Made by a program: the position numbers and the translations under genes. DNA of 64,000 nucleotides from Lewinella sp. JB7. Its GTDB lineage: Bacteria; Bacteroidota; Bacteroidia; Chitinophagales; Saprospiraceae. The notes under the pieces were generated by a model. The model ran no database searches. It saw only the letters and a program-made list of their open reading frames with translations, and was not told the DNA's origin. This document shows, one piece after another, positions 60,909 to 64,000 of this stretch. Each line of letters starts with the position of its first letter. Position 1 is the stretch's first letter. The stretch spans positions 124,001 through 188,000 of the forward strand of contig NZ_JANCTD010000006.1 of the NCBI RefSeq assembly GCF_024297185.1, in the 5' to 3' direction.

Positions 60909-61800
60909 TCCCGGACGCGACGAGATCACCCGGTACTTTCAGGAGTTGCAGGACGATATTTGTCATCAACTCGCGGCCGCCGACGGCGGAACCTTCACGG
61001 AAGACAGCTGGGACCGACCGGGAGGCGGTGGCGGAAGGGCACGGGTCCTGCTGGGCGATGCCATTGAGAAGGGGGGAGTCAACTTCAGCGCGGTGCACGG
61101 AGAGTTACCGCCCGCCGCCGCGGCCAGCCTCCATACCGATCCCGGGGAAACCTCCTTCTACGCTACCGGGGTAAGCATCGTGCTCCACCCCCGCAATGTC
61201 CACGTACCGATCATTCACATGAACGTGCGCTACTTCGAACTGGACGGGGGGCGTTACTGGTTCGGCGGAGGCATCGACCTGACGCCCCACTACGTAGACC
61301 GGGAACAGGCGCGCTGGTTCCACCAACAACTACGAAACACCTGCGACGCGGCCGATCCTCATTACTACACCCGGTTTAAGAAGTGGGCGGACGAGTACTT
61401 CTTCCTTCCTCACCGCGACGAGACCCGCGGCGTAGGAGGCATCTTTTTTGACCGGCTCGAACCCGTTGCGGAGCAGAAAAGCAAACGACAGTTATTCGAC
61501 TTCACCGCCGCCGTCGGGAAAACCTTCGCCCCGACCTATCTCGAACTCCTGCGCCAAAATGAGGATAAACCCTTCACCCCGGAGCAGCGCCGTTGGCAGG
61601 AACTCCGGCGGGGCCGCTACGTGGAGTTCAACCTGGTATGGGACCGGGGAACCAAGTTCGGCCTTACTACGAACGGCCGGACCGAAAGCATCCTGATGAG
61701 CCTGCCTCCACTAGCCGGTTGGACGTACGACTACCGCCCGGTACCGGGCAGCGCCGAGGCCGATACCCTCGCCTTACTTCGCAAAGGCATCGACTGGTGA
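60901..61800 (+). CDS. hemF: Oxygen-dependent coproporphyrinogen III oxidase
   Basis: 299 residues. Signature blocks: GGGGGRARVLLGDAIEKGGVNFSAVHGELP, GVSIVLHPRNVHVPIIHMNVRYFE, YWFGGGIDLTPHY, DEYFFLPHRDETRGVGGIFFDRLE and RRGRYVEFNLVWDRGTKFGLTTNGRTESILMSLPP. It converts coproporphyrinogen III to protoporphyrinogen IX in heme synthesis. The ATG overlaps the ArsC-like gene and its stop overlaps the next gene (GTGA), so the three are translationally coupled. With heme oxygenase upstream, it links heme supply to the photoreceptor. Confidence 0.97.
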   Translation: MSDPGRDEITRYFQELQDDICHQLAAADGGTFTEDSWDRPGGGGGRARVLLGDAIEKGGVNFSAVHGELPPAAAASLHTDPGETSFYATGVSIVLHPRNVHVPIIHMNVRYFELDGGRYWFGGGIDLTPHYVDREQARWFHQQLRNTCDAADPHYYTRFKKWADEYFFLPHRDETRGVGGIFFDRLEPVAEQKSKRQLFDFTAAVGKTFAPTYLELLRQNEDKPFTPEQRRWQELRRGRYVEFNLVWDRGTKFGLTTNGRTESILMSLPPLAGWTYDYRPVPGSAEADTLALLRKGIDW

Positions 61801-62708
61801 GCGACTTTGACCCCTTCCGTAACCGTCTGCGCAAAATGGCACGCCACTTCGACAAGTGGGCGCGCCGGCAGCAACTGGAAGCCTACCGAATCTACGATGC
61901 CGACCTGGATGAGTTTCCCGTTACGGTCGACCGCTACGCGGACCGGCTCTACGTAGCGGTGTACGAGCGGGGCGAACGGGACCTTACGGAAACCTACCGT
62001 ACCCACCTGACCGAAGTACTGGACATACCCGCCGAACGGGTACACTTCAAGGTACGTCAGCGGCAATCGGGAAACCGTCAGTACGAAAAGCTCGCAGCCA
62101 GTCAGGAGGAATTTGCCGTCGCGGAATACGGTCGACAATTCCTCGTCAACCTGAGCGACTACCTGGATACCGGCCTCTTTCTCGACCACCGGGCTACGCG
62201 GCGCATGGTCGGCGATCAATCCCGGCACAAACGCGTACTGAACCTGTTCGCCTACACCTGCTCCTTCGGCGTGTACGCGGCTACGGCCGGGGCCGGCCGG
62301 GTCGACAATCTGGATCTGAGCAATACTTATCTGGATTGGGGCCGACGTAATTTCGAACGCAACGGGATCGATTCCCGTGATCACGGCTTTATCCGTGCCG
62401 ATGCCCTCCAGTGGCTGGCCCAACCCGTCACGGAACGCTACGACATCATCGTGCTGGACCCACCCACCTTTTCCAATTCGAAAATGATGGCCGACGTACT
62501 CGACACCCAGCGGGATCACGTCCGGTTGATCGAAGGATCCCTCTCCCGCCTCGCCGCGGGGGGGCGTCTGTACTTCAGCACGAACTACCGTAAATTCAAA
62601 CTGGCCGACGAACTTGCCGGCCTTGCCCGGGAGATTACCGCCCAGACCCTACCCCCCGACTTTCGCAAGAAGAACCTCCACCGGTGCTGGGTCTTTGACG
62701 TCGACTAA
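61797..62708 (+). CDS. Class I SAM-dependent rRNA methyltransferase, RlmK-like
   Basis: 303 residues. FRNRLRKMARHFDKWARRQQLEAYRIYDADLDEFPVTVDRY matches the start of the RlmK half of E. coli RlmKL; the SAM site is VLNLFAYTCSFGVYAA (Cys where Gly is usual), followed by NLDLSNTYLDWGRRNFERNG and the motif IV LDPPTFSNSKMM. The likely product is 23S rRNA m7G methylation at the position equivalent to 2069. The GTG start at 61797 overlaps the hemF stop; the longer frame from 61593 lies inside hemF and is rejected. Confidence 0.9.
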   Translation: MSDFDPFRNRLRKMARHFDKWARRQQLEAYRIYDADLDEFPVTVDRYADRLYVAVYERGERDLTETYRTHLTEVLDIPAERVHFKVRQRQSGNRQYEKLAASQEEFAVAEYGRQFLVNLSDYLDTGLFLDHRATRRMVGDQSRHKRVLNLFAYTCSFGVYAATAGAGRVDNLDLSNTYLDWGRRNFERNGIDSRDHGFIRADALQWLAQPVTERYDIIVLDPPTFSNSKMMADVLDTQRDHVRLIEGSLSRLAAGGRLYFSTNYRKFKLADELAGLAREITAQTLPPDFRKKNLHRCWVFDVD

Positions 62709-62722
62709 CCACGCCGGATGCT

Positions 62723-64000
62723 TCAGTAGTGCTGCTCGAACCACTCCCCGTACCCGGCGAAGGAGCGGGCCTTGAGGATCTCGCGGTAGTTCGTTTGGGA
62801 AACCGGGTACAGCTGGTAGGCCTGCCCGCTATCGGCCAAAAATTCGCCCGTGTTCTTCCGGGCGATCTCGTAGTAGTCCATGGCTTCGCTACCGCTCTTG
62901 AAGCGGCGCATGACCAGTACGGGAGTTTCGTTGTCCTGCCCGATGAAGATAGGAGTCGAGCGTAAGCGGTCCAGCTTGTTGTACTTCTGGTTGTAGGTTT
63001 CCAGTTCGACCTTCAGCTCGTTGAGGGGGGCGTTGCTGTTGTCGAATACGACAAGCACGTAGTGGATTTCGTCCATGCTCTCCCGGAAGCTTGTCTCGCC
63101 GGCGGTGACGGCACGGCCGGGCAAACGGGCGCCGCTCTCGCCCAGCAACCGCAGAATCTCCCGGGCGCGGATCTGTTCCGGGCTGCCGTCGTGATCGGCG
63201 ACTACTTGCTGGAGGGCGGTTACGTAGGCCGCACGTCCCTGGAGCTTGCCCGCCACCATGGCACGCAGCAGTTCGTACCGGGCCCGCAGGGGGTGGTCTC
63301 CGGGCAGGGCGGGCAGGGCCGAGGCGATAAGCTGCTCGGACTGCTGGTAATCGTTGCGCTCGAAGGCTGCATAAGCCGTCTCGTACTCGCGGGTGCGGCG
63401 GCCTTCCTCGCCCACCAGTTCGGCCGCGTAGGAAGGATCGTTGGTCAGACGGGCAAATTTGCTGTCGGGGTACTTCCGGTTCAGTTCTCCGGCGTAGCGC
63501 TGGGCGTCGGCGACGTTGCCCTCCCGTTTGTGGAGCAGATAGAGGTAATACCAGCTTTCGGCTTCGTGGGTTGAGCCCGGATAGCGCGTATTCAGTTGGG
63601 TAAAGGCGTCGATGGCCCGGGGATTATCCTCCAGGCGATCCCGGTACTCCCGTCCGAGATTGAAGTAGGCCGCGGCGAGTTCGTCGCGCGTGGCGGTCTG
63701 GGTGGCTTCGTCGGTAGGGATATCGGCCAGGATGGCGTTGATCTCGTCCTCGGTGGCCAGCTGCACTTCGCGGCGGGTAGGGTCGCCGGGTGCGAGGTCG
63801 CCCTCGTCGGTGAAGAGTCCGGCGTCGGTTCGGTTGCTGCGTCGCCAGTTATCCTCCAGGGAGCGGTCGCCCCAGCGGCGGCTGAAGTCGCGGCCGCCCC
63901 GGCGGATCATCTGATCGTTGTAGCCCCAGAAGCTGCTGCCCGACAGGGTGGAGGCCGAAGCGGCGGCGTTGGCAACCGGCAGGCTACCCTGGGTAGCGGG
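62723..64000 (-). CDS. porW: PorW/SprE-like type IX secretion lipoprotein, C-terminal part
   Basis: Partial: the frame stays open to the right edge, so only the last 425 or so residues are seen. After FWGYNDQMIRRGGRDFSRRWGDRSLEDNWRRS come TPR repeats (AAAYFNLGREYRDRLEDNPRAIDAFTQLNTRYPGS, EAESWYYLYLLHKREGN) and a C-terminal domain (MDEIHYVLVVFDNSN, VELETYNQKYNKLDRLR, YPVSQTNYREILKARSFAGYGEWFEQHY) typical of SprE/PorW. This lipoprotein is needed for type IX secretion and gliding in model species. An internal ATG at 63910 is not the start. Convergent with the RlmK-like gene, 14 bp apart. Confidence 0.82.
   Translation of the reverse strand, partial: PATQGSLPVANAAASASTLSGSSFWGYNDQMIRRGGRDFSRRWGDRSLEDNWRRSNRTDAGLFTDEGDLAPGDPTRREVQLATEDEINAILADIPTDEATQTATRDELAAAYFNLGREYRDRLEDNPRAIDAFTQLNTRYPGSTHEAESWYYLYLLHKREGNVADAQRYAGELNRKYPDSKFARLTNDPSYAAELVGEEGRRTREYETAYAAFERNDYQQSEQLIASALPALPGDHPLRARYELLRAMVAGKLQGRAAYVTALQQVVADHDGSPEQIRAREILRLLGESGARLPGRAVTAGETSFRESMDEIHYVLVVFDNSNAPLNELKVELETYNQKYNKLDRLRSTPIFIGQDNETPVLVMRRFKSGSEAMDYYEIARKNTGEFLADSGQAYQLYPVSQTNYREILKARSFAGYGEWFEQHY

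Noticed and set aside
61593-61796. N-terminal 68-codon extension of the RlmK-like gene
   Set aside because: Inside hemF in another frame; the family begins at the FDPFRNRLRKM block right after the GTG at 61797.

Overview
The window is a high-GC chromosomal segment of a Bacteroidota bacterium, most likely from the Saprospiria (Lewinella-like). Four things point there: type IX secretion components (PorU sortase, PorP/SprF, the C-terminal part of a PorW/SprE-like lipoprotein), a type A C-terminal sorting domain on a secreted protein, a SusC/SusD pair, and promoters of the TTG-N19-21-TAnnTTTG type used by this phylum. About 50 protein genes and two tRNA-Glu genes are supported. No insertion sequence, phage, CRISPR array or rRNA was seen.

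Layout. 1-6.3 kb: edge-truncated SAM hydroxide adenosyltransferase, a DUF6268 outer membrane protein, and a TonB receptor with a secreted hydrolase-fold protein. 6.6-15.6 kb: envelope and housekeeping genes (uppS-bamA, hppD, recO-lnt-tamA-like). 15.6-17.2 kb: a mercury-type operon (ArsR regulator, MerTP, a collapsed flavoprotein reductase, a GDCCVxC protein). 17.4-23.2 kb: sppA, queA, nhaD with a small lipoprotein, and a coiled-coil membrane protein. 23.2-29.9 kb: duplicated tRNA-Glu with palindromic flanks, gapA-pgk, a GAF protein, and phoH. 29.9-33.4 kb: the most unusual part. Two adjacent genes encode a conserved 28-residue leader followed by nine copies of a VVEDIITR motif. They are bracketed by two tiny reading frames that both end in MVEDIIL, and are followed by an all-helical 518-residue protein of unknown function and a structured non-coding RNA candidate. 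33.5-47.5 kb: porP and porU diverging, then susC-susD with a divergent FG-GAP/ASPIC lipoprotein. 47.5-54.7 kb: ordinary small genes (pirin, nucleoid-associated protein, DUF697, YraN, DUF58, NlpC/P60, DUF4174 and unknowns). 54.8-62.7 kb: a red-light module (degenerate phytochrome kinase, response regulator, canonical phytochrome kinase, heme oxygenase) running into an ArsC-like gene, hemF and an RlmK-like methyltransferase. 62.7-64 kb: the 3' part of porW/sprE.

How the genes work together. UppS, BamA, Lnt and the TamA-like protein serve outer-envelope assembly. PorU, PorP and PorW belong to the T9SS, which would export the sorting-domain protein near 2 kb. HemF makes heme precursors, heme oxygenase turns heme into biliverdin, and the second phytochrome has the cysteine needed to bind it. 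The VEDII repeat locus fits no family I recognise and is the best candidate for an undescribed system.
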